From: Klebsiella aerogenes KCTC 2190
GTDB taxonomy: Bacteria > Pseudomonadota > Gammaproteobacteria > Enterobacterales > Enterobacteriaceae
Assembly (NCBI RefSeq): GCF_000215745.1
Contig: NC_015663.1
Span: 1 to 64,000, forward strand
Length of the DNA: 64,000 bases
Direction of reading: 5' to 3'
Position 1 is the first letter of the stretch, and each line of letters begins with the position of its first letter. Made by a program: the position numbers and the translations under genes. This document shows, in pieces, positions 8,828 through 18,293 of this stretch. The notes under the pieces were generated by a model, which had not been told where the DNA came from, made no database searches, and was given only the letters and a program-made list of their open reading frames with translations.

Positions 8828-10507
8828 ATGCATAAAAAGATGGTATATTGGCAGCCTTTGTCGCTACCTCACGTGATAGTTATGAAAGTCTCTTTCCAGA
8901 TTAAGTTATTTATTTCGCTTATTGTCTTTTTTTTAGTACTTTTTGTATTACTAGGTGGGTATTATTATGTCGATGCTAGTAAACAACTTTATCAGGAAAT
9001 GAGTGTGCGAGCCAAAATACAAGCTGAAGGGATTGCGCTTATTCCGACATTGCGTAATGAGGTAGAACAAAAAAACATCAATGCCATCCGTGATTTTATG
9101 CAGAAGATTTCTATACCGAGTGACGCCAGCTTTATAGTTATTGGAGATAATAAAGGCCATCATCTTTTCCATTCCGTCTTTTCCGACAAAGTAGGCACCA
9201 CGTTGGTAGGCGGTGATAATGAAGCCATATTACAGGGTAAAAGCACTACTACCATTCGCAAAGGGGGACTGGGCATTTCTCTTCGCAGTAAAGCCCCCAT
9301 CTTTAACGATGCCGGTAAGGTGGTAGGAATTGTTTCGGTAGGCTATCTCACAAGCTACCTGGATACCATTACGGTAAGTAAAGTGGTCAATATATTTATT
9401 GCCGTCGTGCTGCTGCTAATTGCCCTATTTATCTTCTCCTGGTTCTTTACCCGAAGTATTAAGAAACAGATATTCTCTCTCGAACCGCGGGAAATCGGGC
9501 TGCTGGTACGCCAGCAAAAGGCGATAATGGAGTCTATATATGAAGGAATTATTGCCATTGACGCTGAACGGCGAATCGAAGTGATTAACCAGGCCGCGCG
9601 CCAACTGCTGGGCCTGAACCTGACGGCCAAGGAACTGCGCGGGCAGCTAATAAGCGAGGTGATCGATCTCATCCCGTTCTTCGATACACAAATAATGCTG
9701 GAGAAAGATACCCATGACGAAATTTGCCGTTTTAATGAACTCAAGGTCATTGCCAACCGGGTGCACATCATGCTCGAGGGATCGCTGCAGGGCTGGGTTA
9801 TCACCTTCCGCGATCGCAACGAGATTGACTCGCTGAGTGCACAGCTCAGCCAAGTTAAACGCTATGTAGATAACCTGCGCATCATGCGTCATGAGCAATT
9901 AAACCGGATGACCACCCTGTCTGGCATGCTGCACTTGGGTCGCTATGAGGAGGCAATTGGCTACATTCAGGAACAGTCAGAACATGCCCAAGAGCTGCTC
10001 GACTTTATATCTTCGCGCTTCAGTTCTCCGACCCTGTGTGGCCTGCTGCTAGGGAAAACAGCCCGTGCGCGGGAAAAAGGAGTCGAACTGAATTTCGACC
10101 CAGCCTGCCAGTTGGACAGAGCGTTCCTGCCGCTTGGGGAACAAGATCTTATTTCAATTATTGGTAACCTACTGGATAACGCCATCGAAGCGACACAGCG
10201 GTCCCCGCAACCCAGTGCACCAGTGGAAGTGCTGATTAAACTTAGCGATCAAGAACTGATTATTGAAGTGGCTGACCAAGGTGTTGGTATTAAACCGGAG
10301 GTCCGTGACAGGATCTTTGAACGCGGCATCACCACTAAAACACGCGGCGATCATGGAATTGGCCTATATCTGATTGAAAGCTATGTCACACAAGCTGGCG
10401 GCGCAATAGAAGTTGCCGATAACACACCTCGTGGCACCATTTTCTCCTTGTTTATCCCTACCACAGGAACTGACCGTCAACTGGAGGACACCAACTATGC
10501 GGCATGA
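8828..10507 (+). CDS. citA: CitA-type sensor histidine kinase (DpiB/CitA family)
   Basis: This is a membrane kinase for citrate sensing. The layout is: a transmembrane segment (about 25-45), a periplasmic PAS-type domain with the family blocks IPTLRNEV and SKAPIFNDAGKVVGIVSVGYL, a second membrane segment near 186-206, a cytoplasmic PAS domain (IMESIYEGIIAIDAERRIEVINQAAR), the phospho-acceptor H355 in MRHEQLNRM, and a HATPase domain (N-box GNLLDNAIEAT, then DQGVGI and HGIGLYL). The true start could be 8828, 8840 or 8882 (MKVSFQIKLF); the first leaves a short cytoplasmic lead like that of E. coli DpiB. It overlaps citB by 11 bases. Confidence 0.9.
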   Translation: MHKKMVYWQPLSLPHVIVMKVSFQIKLFISLIVFFLVLFVLLGGYYYVDASKQLYQEMSVRAKIQAEGIALIPTLRNEVEQKNINAIRDFMQKISIPSDASFIVIGDNKGHHLFHSVFSDKVGTTLVGGDNEAILQGKSTTTIRKGGLGISLRSKAPIFNDAGKVVGIVSVGYLTSYLDTITVSKVVNIFIAVVLLLIALFIFSWFFTRSIKKQIFSLEPREIGLLVRQQKAIMESIYEGIIAIDAERRIEVINQAARQLLGLNLTAKELRGQLISEVIDLIPFFDTQIMLEKDTHDEICRFNELKVIANRVHIMLEGSLQGWVITFRDRNEIDSLSAQLSQVKRYVDNLRIMRHEQLNRMTTLSGMLHLGRYEEAIGYIQEQSEHAQELLDFISSRFSSPTLCGLLLGKTARAREKGVELNFDPACQLDRAFLPLGEQDLISIIGNLLDNAIEATQRSPQPSAPVEVLIKLSDQELIIEVADQGVGIKPEVRDRIFERGITTKTRGDHGIGLYLIESYVTQAGGAIEVADNTPRGTIFSLFIPTTGTDRQLEDTNYAA

Positions 10508-11189
10508 ATTTATCGACGTACTGATTGTTGAAGACGAGAGCGAGCTGGCACAGCTGCACACAGAGCTGATAAGTAAGCATCCGCGTCTGAGGCCGGTGGG
10601 CATTGCATCGACGCTCGCTTCTGCCCTTGCTGAGCTTGAAAGCAAAAAACCGCAACTCATGCTACTGGATATCTATCTACCGGATGGCAAAGGGATCGCG
10701 CTTATTAATAATCCCATGCTGGCCCGAGCTAATTGCTCGGTTATTTTTATTACTGCCGCCAGCGATATGGACACCTGCAGCCAAGCGATTCGGAATGGTG
10801 CGTTCGACTACATTCTCAAACCCGTCTCTTGGAAACGGCTCAGCCAGTCACTGGAGAGGTTTGTTCAGTTTTTTGAACAGCAGCGCGTCTGGAAAATTGT
10901 CGACCAACAGAACGTCGATTCACTGTATCAGCTACAGGCGAAAAACTACCGTCTGCACAACAGCAGCAAGGGTATTGAGGAAAATACACTGGCGCGAGTG
11001 CAGACGCTTTTTAGCGATAATGCAACACACTGTTTTACCGTAGATGAGGTCGTAAACGAGACTGGCTTGAGTAAAACCACGACACGGCGTTACCTGGAGC
11101 ACTGTGTGGAGACAGATTTTCTGAGTGTAGAGAAGCAATACGGAAAGATTGGACACCCGCGCAGAATGTACAAACGAGCAAAAGGCTAA
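10497..11189 (+). CDS. citB: CitB-type response regulator (DpiA/CitB family)
   Basis: The 230-residue regulator has a receiver domain with acidic residues E12/D13, phospho-acceptor D58 in LMLLDIYLPDG, and the Lys of YILKPVSW. A C-terminal helix-turn-helix follows (TVDEVVNETGLSKTTTRRYLEH). The start at 10497 lies inside the last codons of citA; a longer frame from 10413 is only overlap. It should activate the divergent transporter-lyase operon when citrate is present without oxygen, as CitB does in Klebsiella; that role is inferred from the arrangement. Confidence 0.9.
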   Translation: MRHEFIDVLIVEDESELAQLHTELISKHPRLRPVGIASTLASALAELESKKPQLMLLDIYLPDGKGIALINNPMLARANCSVIFITAASDMDTCSQAIRNGAFDYILKPVSWKRLSQSLERFVQFFEQQRVWKIVDQQNVDSLYQLQAKNYRLHNSSKGIEENTLARVQTLFSDNATHCFTVDEVVNETGLSKTTTRRYLEHCVETDFLSVEKQYGKIGHPRRMYKRAKG

Positions 11190-11196
11190 ACTTTTT

Positions 11197-11233
11197 GTAG
11201 ACCTGGCAAGTTTATGTCTCCGGGTCTACTTTT
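11197..11233 (+). terminator. Terminator after citB
   Basis: Stem GTAGACCTGG (11197-11206) pairs with CCGGGTCTAC (11220-11229) with one G-T pair, a 13-base loop, then TTTT. It lies 7 bases after the citB stop. Confidence 0.75.
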
Positions 11234-11379
11234 GAAAACAGGCTAATTTCATCACTAACCATTTCATCAGCCTTCTTCTTGCTGTAACCCCTGTGCGGGT
11301 GAAAAAATAGCAGCATATTTATGCCATTCTCTGTAAGCACCAGTTTTGGTTCCACGCATTTTTGAGCCCCCTCACTCCC

Positions 11380-11490
11380 TCCCCTCGCTGGTGTTCTTCC
11401 GGTGTCAGGCTATTCAGGGATTAATGAGGCTGCTCGATGTTATATTCCATCAGCCAGTTCCCTGTGATTTCCCGTGTCTCGTGCAGTGCT
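11380..11490 (-). pseudogene. Remnant of an IS3-family transposase C-terminus
   Basis: Read on the minus strand, this encodes LHETREITGNWLMEYNIEQPH, a stop, then SLNSLTPEEHQ. That is the usual C-terminal pattern of IS3-family OrfB (EYN-ERPHESLNxLTPEEY) with a nonsense codon in it. No other part of this element is recognisable. It is not part of the IS copy that starts at 11555, which runs on the other strand. Confidence 0.65.
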
Positions 11491-11633
11491 CTTCGGTCGC
11501 TTGTACCAACTCAACTTATTAATCCCATTGCCTATTAATTTTAGCTGTAGCAGGTGTAAGTATCCCGCATAATCGTGCCATTCACATTTAGAGATCCTCC
11601 GGAATGATCAATCTGCCAACAAAGGAGATCGCT

Positions 11634-11900
11634 ATGCGTAAAGCCCGTTTTACAGAGCATCAGATCATCGCCGCAATTAAGTCGGTTGAAGCCGGACGAA
11701 CGGTTAAGGATGTCTGCCGGGAGGCCAGTATCTCTGAAGTGACTTACTACAACCGGAAGTCTAAATACGGCGGTATGGAGGCTTCTGATATTAAAAAGAT
11801 CAAGGAGCTTGAGGACGAGAACCGACGCCTCAAACAGATGTTTGCCGACCTGAGCCTTGAGAACCGGGCGATGAAAGACGTTATCGAAAAAAAGCTTTAA
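11634..11900 (+). CDS. IS3-family OrfA, copy 1
   Basis: This 88-residue DNA-binding half of an IS3 transposase has an N-terminal helix-turn-helix (FTEHQIIAAIKSVEAG) and a C-terminal leucine-zipper-like helix (ELEDENRRLKQMF). The start at 11634 has AAAGGAG just upstream; a start at 11604 only adds residues. Near the end, a run of seven A's before G (ATCGAAAAAAAGC) is a typical -1 frameshift site for making OrfAB. Confidence 0.85.
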   Translation: MRKARFTEHQIIAAIKSVEAGRTVKDVCREASISEVTYYNRKSKYGGMEASDIKKIKELEDENRRLKQMFADLSLENRAMKDVIEKKL

Positions 11901-12372
11901 AACGAGCCTTTAAGCGTGAGCTGGTCACTCATCTGATAACGACATGCGGACTCAGTATTCGCCAGGCCTGCCGGAGTCTGAACCTGAGCAGAACGGTTTA
12001 CCATTACCGCCCGGATACCACGCGTGATGAACCCATCATTGCCGCATTGCAGGCGGTGGCTGAACGATATCCGCGATACGGTTTCCCGAAGCTTTATCAG
12101 GTCCTGCGACGTCAGGGATACCAATAGAATCACAAAAGGCTCCACCATATTTACTGTTTGCTGAAGCTGAATTTTCGCCGTAAGGGTAAACAACGGCTGC
12201 CGGTGCGTAATCCCTCGCCGCTGGCCACGCCGGAAGCGCTGAACCAGAGCTGGTCTGTCGATTTTATGCATGATGCCCTGGTCTGTGGCCGTCGTTTTCG
12301 CACGTTCAATGTCGTTGATAACTTTAACCGTGAAGCACTGGCGATAGAAATCGACCTGAATATCCCGGCTCA
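11885..12372 (+). pseudogene. IS3-family orfB, copy 1: amber codon and 3' truncation
   Basis: In the -1 frame after orfA, the protein reads KRAFKRELVTHLITTCGL, then continues to LRRQGYQ and a TAG at 12125-12127 where related transposases have Trp. After it the frame continues with NHKRLHHIYCLLKLNFRRKG and the first catalytic-domain residues (SVDFMHD) before the element breaks off at about 12372. The second Asp and the Glu of the DDE triad are lost. This copy cannot make a working transposase. Confidence 0.85.
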
Positions 12373-12726
12373 CGACTCATCGAGTTATCCGGGTACTGGA
12401 CAGGAAAATGACTTACATAAAGTATTCGCTGAATATGCAGAAAAGCAGTGGCTCAGAATGGTCACACTGATTCTGTAACAGTTTGCCGAGGTACCTGACG
12501 TATGCTGTGTTATTCCTGGACGGAACTCGATAAATTACAGCACCGGTTAATGCAATATAATAGTTAACGCGCTCATAAATCCCTGAATAGCCAGTCACAG
12601 GAAGGATACCTGTAGATGACTGGAAATAAGGAAATTTCAAAAAAATGCAAGGATGTAAAAATATTATACTTACACTAAATTTATAGTGGCTAAATGTTTG
12701 CCAAACAAACAGCAAGAAATTCATTA
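12373..12726. other. Junction region with insertion-sequence debris
   Basis: This is about 350 bases between the broken end of IS copy 1 and the end of the fimbrial operon. It contains one transposase remnant (12538-12615) and no other recognisable feature. A reading frame at 12413-12739 on the minus strand has no likeness to anything I know and runs across the remnant. Confidence 0.5.
12538..12615 (+). pseudogene. Second IS3-family transposase C-terminal remnant
   Basis: The plus strand reads QHRLMQYNS, a stop, RAHKSLNSQSQEGYL, a stop. This is the same C-terminal pattern (YN-ERPHKSLNxxTPEEY) as the remnant at 11380-11490 but in the opposite orientation. Only about 25 residues survive. Confidence 0.6.
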
Positions 12727-13419
12727 TTAATTTAAACATTGCTTACCAAATTGTTGATAGCGATTAAACCCGACAATAAACTTACGGTGTTCACCGTCTA
12801 AATCAGATCCATGATAACTTTCACCCGGTAGTAAGTAGAATACTTTCGCAGTATCATCCCGGGCCTCACAAGAGCGGTGAATCATGACCTGAAAATAAGT
12901 ATTGCCTGTGTTTTTAAGTATTCTCGCCTGTGAATTGTATTGATAATCAAAATGCAACTCCCTAGGTCGTACAACCATTATTGTCTCCAGCGCCACAATA
13001 GGAGAAACCAAAGGGGTTTTATTAACCCCCCCAGACGAATGGAATGCCACAGGTATTTCATGTATGACAATACGATAATAACGCTCTTGATCATCTTTAG
13101 GACCAGAATAAAATAATTTAAAAAACTCGCGACCATCAGATTGCATGATTTTTCGCAATGGCGTGTACATTAACTCTCCTTCTTGCAATTCTTTTCTAAT
13201 TTCATTCTTACCAGGCCGGTCAATCCGCCAGGCATTGATGGTATATAGGTTTGTATTTTTTGTATTGTTAACAAATTGGCGCGAGTAAAATGATTTTTCG
13301 CTTTCTAGTGTAAACACCCTAGAATCTAAATATAAAGCATATGCGGAATGCAGAGAAAATAGAAACATCAAGAACGATATAAAAATTAACCTCATTAAGT
13401 TAAAAGTTTTAATTCTCAC
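12727..13419 (-). CDS. ecpE: EcpE-like periplasmic chaperone of an ECP-type fimbria
   Basis: This is a 230-residue alternate-chaperone protein with a signal peptide (MRLIFISFLMFLFSLHSAYA, about 9-28) and the pattern of the EcpB/EcpE family: YTPLRKIMQSDGREFFKLFYSGP and ERYYRIVIHEIPV, where the chaperone's basic and hydrophobic residues bind subunits. E. coli EcpE is about 236 residues. Its start overlaps the end of ecpD by 4 bases. Last gene of the leftward operon. Confidence 0.8.
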   Translation of the reverse strand: MRIKTFNLMRLIFISFLMFLFSLHSAYALYLDSRVFTLESEKSFYSRQFVNNTKNTNLYTINAWRIDRPGKNEIRKELQEGELMYTPLRKIMQSDGREFFKLFYSGPKDDQERYYRIVIHEIPVAFHSSGGVNKTPLVSPIVALETIMVVRPRELHFDYQYNSQARILKNTGNTYFQVMIHRSCEARDDTAKVFYLLPGESYHGSDLDGEHRKFIVGFNRYQQFGKQCLN

Positions 13420-15008
13420 TGAATATCTGCTCCGCTCCAGACGGCTGTAACCTTAATCTCACCTGCTGCACTTACAATCCCCATCCAGTCCCGTCCGTCG
13501 AGAGAGGATAAAGAAGTAGATTCATCCATAGGAAAAGTCAGCTTAAGATCAGTACGATAGAAGCTTCCATCATTCTGATAGGGAAGTGGCCAGGCTGTTT
13601 CCAGCCATTGTGCATTGTCCAGCGATACCGGAAGATTGTCACAACTACTACGAACTTTTTGAGTTTGCCCGTCATTTTTCGTCCATGATAGATAAGCTGA
13701 AAATGGTACAGTTGTCTTTCCGTCATCAGAACTAAATATACAGTAAGGTTGTCCATTCAATTTATCCATTGGTCCAGACACCTGAGCAATAATTGAATTC
13801 GCCTGTCGAGGACCACTTGTAGTGACGGTGTAATCAAAAACTAGAGCGGACTCACCTGGACCAACTTTCCCCTCCCGATGTGGGTTAGGATCAAGGTCTT
13901 TAGAGATGATACTTATACCATAATCACGGGTGTGCAATATGATACTATTTGAAGGTGAGAATTCATAAAAACCAGATTGTGGTGCTACTGTACTTGTAAA
14001 CTGAAAAGTAAAAAATTTTTGAGAATTAGTGAGATCCTGACTATTATTAATCAACTGTTTTAAAAATGTCTGCGATAAAAATACATAAACGCCTCCATGG
14101 CCAGGCTTGAAATATTCAGAAGACTTTACTTTATCATCGTAGTATTCCCAACCAGATGCACCATCAGAACTAATCTGAATATCTTTTCCTGAGGGAGTAA
14201 ACCCTACCAAACCAGCATCAACTTTCATATTTACTCGCATAGGTGTTAAGGTTTCACCATTAAGGGTATATGAGACCAGTTTACAAATGGCTCCATTTAT
14301 ACTTCCGATGTATCCCACCTTACAAAATTGGGAACCCAAACCTATTGAAGGGCTGCCACTACTATCTATAAATATTTCCTGCAAAGCATTTGTAGATTCG
14401 AGCTTTAAATGCCCAACCTTCGTAATTAAAAAGGTATGACTGCCTTGTTTTCCTCCCATGCTCACGCAAGTTTGACCTGATGCAGGATCATAATCAGTTT
14501 TGGTAGAGCAATAATTATACTGATAACTCTCTGTACTACCCACAGCAACGTTTTTAAAATATTGATATGCGGAGTCAGAAAATATTCCTCTAGCTATTCC
14601 TGCACCACCCGCATGTGTATTAACTTTTATATGATAAGCACCATTATGAGAAATATAATCTCCAGCCAGGTAACCATTTGAAGGACATCCAGAAGCGTTC
14701 CGTTTACATCTTTGCCCTATGAAAGGTTTGTCAATAGGCGAGTTTTCAAGCCAAATATCCGCAAACTGATTTAATCCTAATGCACCGGAACTGCCCATAT
14801 ATCCTAGGCTATCCTGATTCTCAGATGCATATTTCGTAAAAACATTTGCACCACTAAATCTGGGGTCAGTTTTGGCTGGTGTAATGAAATACTCACCATC
14901 AATTGTATTTTCAACAAATACATAATCATTTTTTACTGTCGCAGCAAAAACATTTGAGAAGGAAAAAAAACCTCCCAAAATCATAGTGGTAACTGTTGTT
15001 GTCTTCAT
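13416..15008 (-). CDS. ecpD: EcpD-like tip adhesin / minor pilin of an ECP-type fimbria
   Basis: The 530-residue exported protein has a signal peptide (ending NVFAA near 23). Its place between usher and distal chaperone, and its length, match EcpD of the E. coli common pilus (about 547), the two-domain tip subunit. Cysteines are spread in pairs through the N-terminal half (QRCKRNASGC and a C-x8-C pair later), suggesting disulphide-bonded domains. Identity rests mainly on operon position and size; the sequence itself is diverged. Confidence 0.75.
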   Translation of the reverse strand: MKTTTVTTMILGGFFSFSNVFAATVKNDYVFVENTIDGEYFITPAKTDPRFSGANVFTKYASENQDSLGYMGSSGALGLNQFADIWLENSPIDKPFIGQRCKRNASGCPSNGYLAGDYISHNGAYHIKVNTHAGGAGIARGIFSDSAYQYFKNVAVGSTESYQYNYCSTKTDYDPASGQTCVSMGGKQGSHTFLITKVGHLKLESTNALQEIFIDSSGSPSIGLGSQFCKVGYIGSINGAICKLVSYTLNGETLTPMRVNMKVDAGLVGFTPSGKDIQISSDGASGWEYYDDKVKSSEYFKPGHGGVYVFLSQTFLKQLINNSQDLTNSQKFFTFQFTSTVAPQSGFYEFSPSNSIILHTRDYGISIISKDLDPNPHREGKVGPGESALVFDYTVTTSGPRQANSIIAQVSGPMDKLNGQPYCIFSSDDGKTTVPFSAYLSWTKNDGQTQKVRSSCDNLPVSLDNAQWLETAWPLPYQNDGSFYRTDLKLTFPMDESTSLSSLDGRDWMGIVSAAGEIKVTAVWSGADIQ

Positions 15009-15019
15009 TTATAATCCTT

Positions 15020-17545
15020 TTAACGCTGGGCCAAAGTGGTTTGTTTCTCGCAAATTACGTTGCCAACCCATTTAACCCCTCGGGCCTTCCGTAAATCAAG
15101 TTCAGACTCACAAATGGCATTATCATGCATTGCCAATGAAACAACAGGAAAACGTTTATCGACATCCATTGAAAATTTTCCGTCTCCGTCTGTATAAGTA
15201 TGGCCAATATGATTACGGACAGAGGCATTTGGTATTGGCTTACCATCCTGAGTTGTCATCCTTCCAAATACAGTTATCATTTGTTTTATCTGCGGAGTAT
15301 ACAAAGCCACATTCCCTGGGTATAAGGTAAAATTCTTTATACGCTCAGTTACAATATCAAAGCTATCCTGTGAATTTTTGTCATTCATTAACTCAACTTT
15401 ATAATCTGAATAAGGTGGCAAAGGAATGAAATTATTACTACCGCTAAGTCGATAGTGTCGGCCGTTAACCTGAGCGGCAAGAACTGCATCATCAGAAACT
15501 TCGGTATTAATAATCACACCAGATTTTTCCTGGATACCGCTAGCTGCAATATTCCTACTGCTATAAGCGACTGAACCACGCGCTGTTACATTACCATTCA
15601 GCCTTTCACTATCTGGCCTGGATAATGATAGCGTCCCACTACTGTATTTAGTATCGAACGCAGTATAACCGGATATCGAATAATCGCTCTCACCATTTTT
15701 CTTATCCTTAAGTAACTTAGAGAGATTCAACCCTGCTGAGCTAAAGGCCGAATCTTCAAAATTTTTGGTCGCCGTTAAATTAGCTTTAATATTACCATTA
15801 TTTGATGACATTCCTGTACTCAACCACGTCGCCAGAGGAAGCGAAAAATCAAGTGAAATATAACGTTGATTTGAGCTATTTGATTGATAATCATACTGAT
15901 AACGTTGTATACCTGCACGAAGATTAACATTCCCCCAACGTCCAGAGAAAAGTGACGTTGTATACTCGAAATTATTTGAATTACTACGAACACGTTTATC
16001 AACCGTATGGCTTACAGTAACCTGTCCAGCATGATCTATAATTTGATTAAAATTAAGCGTGCCACCAAAAGAATAGTTATTTGTTTCATAAATTGGCAGT
16101 TTATCATTAATGTGGCTTTTTTCACGATTAACCCAAACCGATCCAAATCCTTCTGGCAGCTGCATTGTTGCGTTAATAATATTCCTGTGCACGCCTCCCT
16201 GGGATATCAAACCCTGCCAACCAATGCTACCATACTTTAGAATCGTTAGATTCAAAGATGATTCATTAATATAGTTACTGTCGAAACTATAAGTGGATGT
16301 TTGCAGAGTTAGTCCTGATAAAACAGGATAACTAACGGATGTTGAAAACCCTGCAAGCCAAGTCTGATATGAATCAGGGCTGTGATTTGTTTCCTCACTT
16401 TCAGCCGTATATTTTCTGTCCTGATAATCAACGGTACCAGCGTAAATTTGCCAATCCCAGTGTTGCATATTCTGAGTACGACTTGAGAATGACTTATTAA
16501 TAGTTTGTGTCATGTGAGATATGACTTTGCCATCAATTACGACATCGACCTGAACATTATATATACCATAAGGCAGACCGCTCGTATCTACCTCAAAACT
16601 GCCCATCGGAAAATTCTGTATATTTAACAACCGCCCCTGTCTGTATATATGCACTTCACCGGCAGCAGGTAAGAATACAGTAATAGGTGTAAGGGAGTAC
16701 TGATTATTGACCACTTGTGTTAGTGACTTAGTTCCATATGTGGCTCCATACACTTTACTACTATTTAAGGCTGACATACTGCCTAATGATTGCAGGTTCC
16801 AGGTATCCAACAAACCGGCGGCAAAACGACGTCCATGGAAATCATGTTCGTACATAGCACGATAAAGCTGACTATCGCGCTGCGAGTCGCCAATACCGTA
16901 AAACGAACCATTAATATTAAAGTGATGTTCCGCTATACTTAACGTATCATCTATATTTAAATAGCTATTAGAGGTATTATCTCCATTTTTTATCTGAGAC
17001 CTGTATACGCCAAGGTCATAATTTAGTACAGACGTACCCTGCTGCACCGAAGACTCACCTAATAGCGAACTGCGAGGGATAATAGATGTAGCAAGACTTT
17101 TTTGATTTACATCTAACGTAAGAAAAAATGAACGAATATTTAAATTCAGCTCAGCATCATGTGATATTGATATACTTGTCCCATCAGTAAATCTTCGATT
17201 TTTCAAACTTTTTAGTAACATTTGCGTTTGAACAGAAAGCTTCGCACCATCCAACTGTTCTAAGATGGTTATTTCTTTTATAATTAAATTATTTCCATCC
17301 AGAACAACAGTTCCTTCAGCTATCTTCTGATTTTGTCCTTCTTTAGCGCCTTTAAAACGCAGAAAAATAGGAATAGTCATACCTTGTTGTAAGGCCTGGC
17401 CAAAAACGCCCGGAATGATATACTTGCCTAAACGCACATCCTGCAAAGAAGAAGTTTCTGCATGGGCAATGCCTAATGTATAAGCAACGAATACTGCCGC
17501 CGCAGTCAATTTAAGGGCAATACACTGGCTCATCCCTTTCCCCAA
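15020..17545 (-). CDS. ecpC: EcpC-like outer-membrane usher
   Basis: The usher assembles and exports the fimbria. It has 841 residues, the same length as E. coli EcpC, with a signal peptide near residues 8-30. Blocks shared with EcpC include YELDVGVY-type N-terminal strands (LNYDLGVYRSQ), AGLLDTWNLQSLGSM, FLPAAGEVHIYRQGRLL, DTSGLPYGIYNVQVDV, RAGIQRYQYDYQS, LYPGNVALYTPQIKQM and a C-terminal ARGVKWVGNVIC. These fit the alternate chaperone-usher class (alpha-type), not the FimD class. It lies 11 bases after ecpB's stop. Confidence 0.88.
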   Translation of the reverse strand: MGKGMSQCIALKLTAAAVFVAYTLGIAHAETSSLQDVRLGKYIIPGVFGQALQQGMTIPIFLRFKGAKEGQNQKIAEGTVVLDGNNLIIKEITILEQLDGAKLSVQTQMLLKSLKNRRFTDGTSISISHDAELNLNIRSFFLTLDVNQKSLATSIIPRSSLLGESSVQQGTSVLNYDLGVYRSQIKNGDNTSNSYLNIDDTLSIAEHHFNINGSFYGIGDSQRDSQLYRAMYEHDFHGRRFAAGLLDTWNLQSLGSMSALNSSKVYGATYGTKSLTQVVNNQYSLTPITVFLPAAGEVHIYRQGRLLNIQNFPMGSFEVDTSGLPYGIYNVQVDVVIDGKVISHMTQTINKSFSSRTQNMQHWDWQIYAGTVDYQDRKYTAESEETNHSPDSYQTWLAGFSTSVSYPVLSGLTLQTSTYSFDSNYINESSLNLTILKYGSIGWQGLISQGGVHRNIINATMQLPEGFGSVWVNREKSHINDKLPIYETNNYSFGGTLNFNQIIDHAGQVTVSHTVDKRVRSNSNNFEYTTSLFSGRWGNVNLRAGIQRYQYDYQSNSSNQRYISLDFSLPLATWLSTGMSSNNGNIKANLTATKNFEDSAFSSAGLNLSKLLKDKKNGESDYSISGYTAFDTKYSSGTLSLSRPDSERLNGNVTARGSVAYSSRNIAASGIQEKSGVIINTEVSDDAVLAAQVNGRHYRLSGSNNFIPLPPYSDYKVELMNDKNSQDSFDIVTERIKNFTLYPGNVALYTPQIKQMITVFGRMTTQDGKPIPNASVRNHIGHTYTDGDGKFSMDVDKRFPVVSLAMHDNAICESELDLRKARGVKWVGNVICEKQTTLAQR

Positions 17546-17556
17546 AAATATATTAT

Positions 17557-18249
17557 CTATTTAACAGTAATGTAGTTTTTATTGTGCCAGATACCTATGC
17601 TTGATTTATTAAGTTGATAATCAACAAATTTTAGATGCACAGCTAAACCCGGCATAACATAATAGCGCTCACGACACATTTTATTTTCGCCTTCCGATTT
17701 GTTAGGAAAACAAGGTCCCGAGGCTACAACACGAAAGGAACTGTTACCTATATTGCTAATAACTCCATTCTCGTATCTATAGTTGAAATTTTCCTTACGA
17801 GGATTGACTACCATTAAAGTGCTAATAGTAGCGGAGGTAGTAGCCATCGCTGTCTTGGTGCTCTTACTATTACCCTCTTCTACTACTGGGTTATCCTGCC
17901 AAATTAATCTATAATATCGCTCCTTGTCATCTTTTTGACCTCCATAAAATATACGAAAGATCTCTTTCGCCTTTCCAGGCAAAATAAGATTAGCAGGCGT
18001 CACCATAATTTCATTTTGAGCTTCCATAGGAATTACTTTCCCTTGCTCAAGTGGTGAAGATATACGTTCCACACTTAAACTGACTAAGCGCGCAACATCA
18101 ACGGTATTTGAAACCTCTTTGGCGATCATATTTGTATCAGATGGCATACTTTCGGTAATAGCTCCCACATTTATTGCCAAGGCTCGTGAACCAAATACCA
18201 ATAAAGTCAACATTAATAACCAATGATTCATTAATTTCATTATCATCAT
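17557..18249 (-). CDS. ecpB: EcpB-like periplasmic chaperone
   Basis: This 230-residue chaperone has a signal peptide (LLMLTLLVFGSRALA, about 11-25). Motifs ILPGKAKEIFRIFYGGQKDDKERYYRLIW (shortened here to its key residues K-I-F-R-x-F-Y-G-G and R-Y-Y-R) match the EcpB family, and the protein is paralogous to the EcpE-like chaperone of this operon. It follows the major pilin gene by 44 bases. It should keep pilin subunits folded in the periplasm and deliver them to the EcpC-like usher. Confidence 0.83.
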   Translation of the reverse strand: MMIMKLMNHWLLMLTLLVFGSRALAINVGAITESMPSDTNMIAKEVSNTVDVARLVSLSVERISSPLEQGKVIPMEAQNEIMVTPANLILPGKAKEIFRIFYGGQKDDKERYYRLIWQDNPVVEEGNSKSTKTAMATTSATISTLMVVNPRKENFNYRYENGVISNIGNSSFRVVASGPCFPNKSEGENKMCRERYYVMPGLAVHLKFVDYQLNKSSIGIWHNKNYITVK

Positions 18250-18293
18250 CTCATAGGGGCGATATCTCGCCCCTAATTTAATTACATTTATTT

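Larger units (their letters stand above)
11555..12372 (+). mobile_element. IS3-family element (IS1222-like, IS407-type), copy 1, 3'-truncated
   Basis: The element begins TGTAAGTATCCCGCATAA at 11555 and follows copy 2 (22696-23902) closely up to about 12372, inside orfB. There it breaks off and the right end is missing. It carries intact orfA and a nonsense-bearing, truncated orfB. The two copies lie in the same orientation 11,141 bp apart and bracket the fimbrial segment. The first 600 bases differ at only about three sites. Short patches further on differ more, giving a mosaic look. Confidence 0.85.

Noticed and set aside
12413..12739. 108-codon frame on the minus strand after the fimbrial operon
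   Set aside because: It crosses IS debris and resembles no protein I know; probably chance in A/T-rich DNA.
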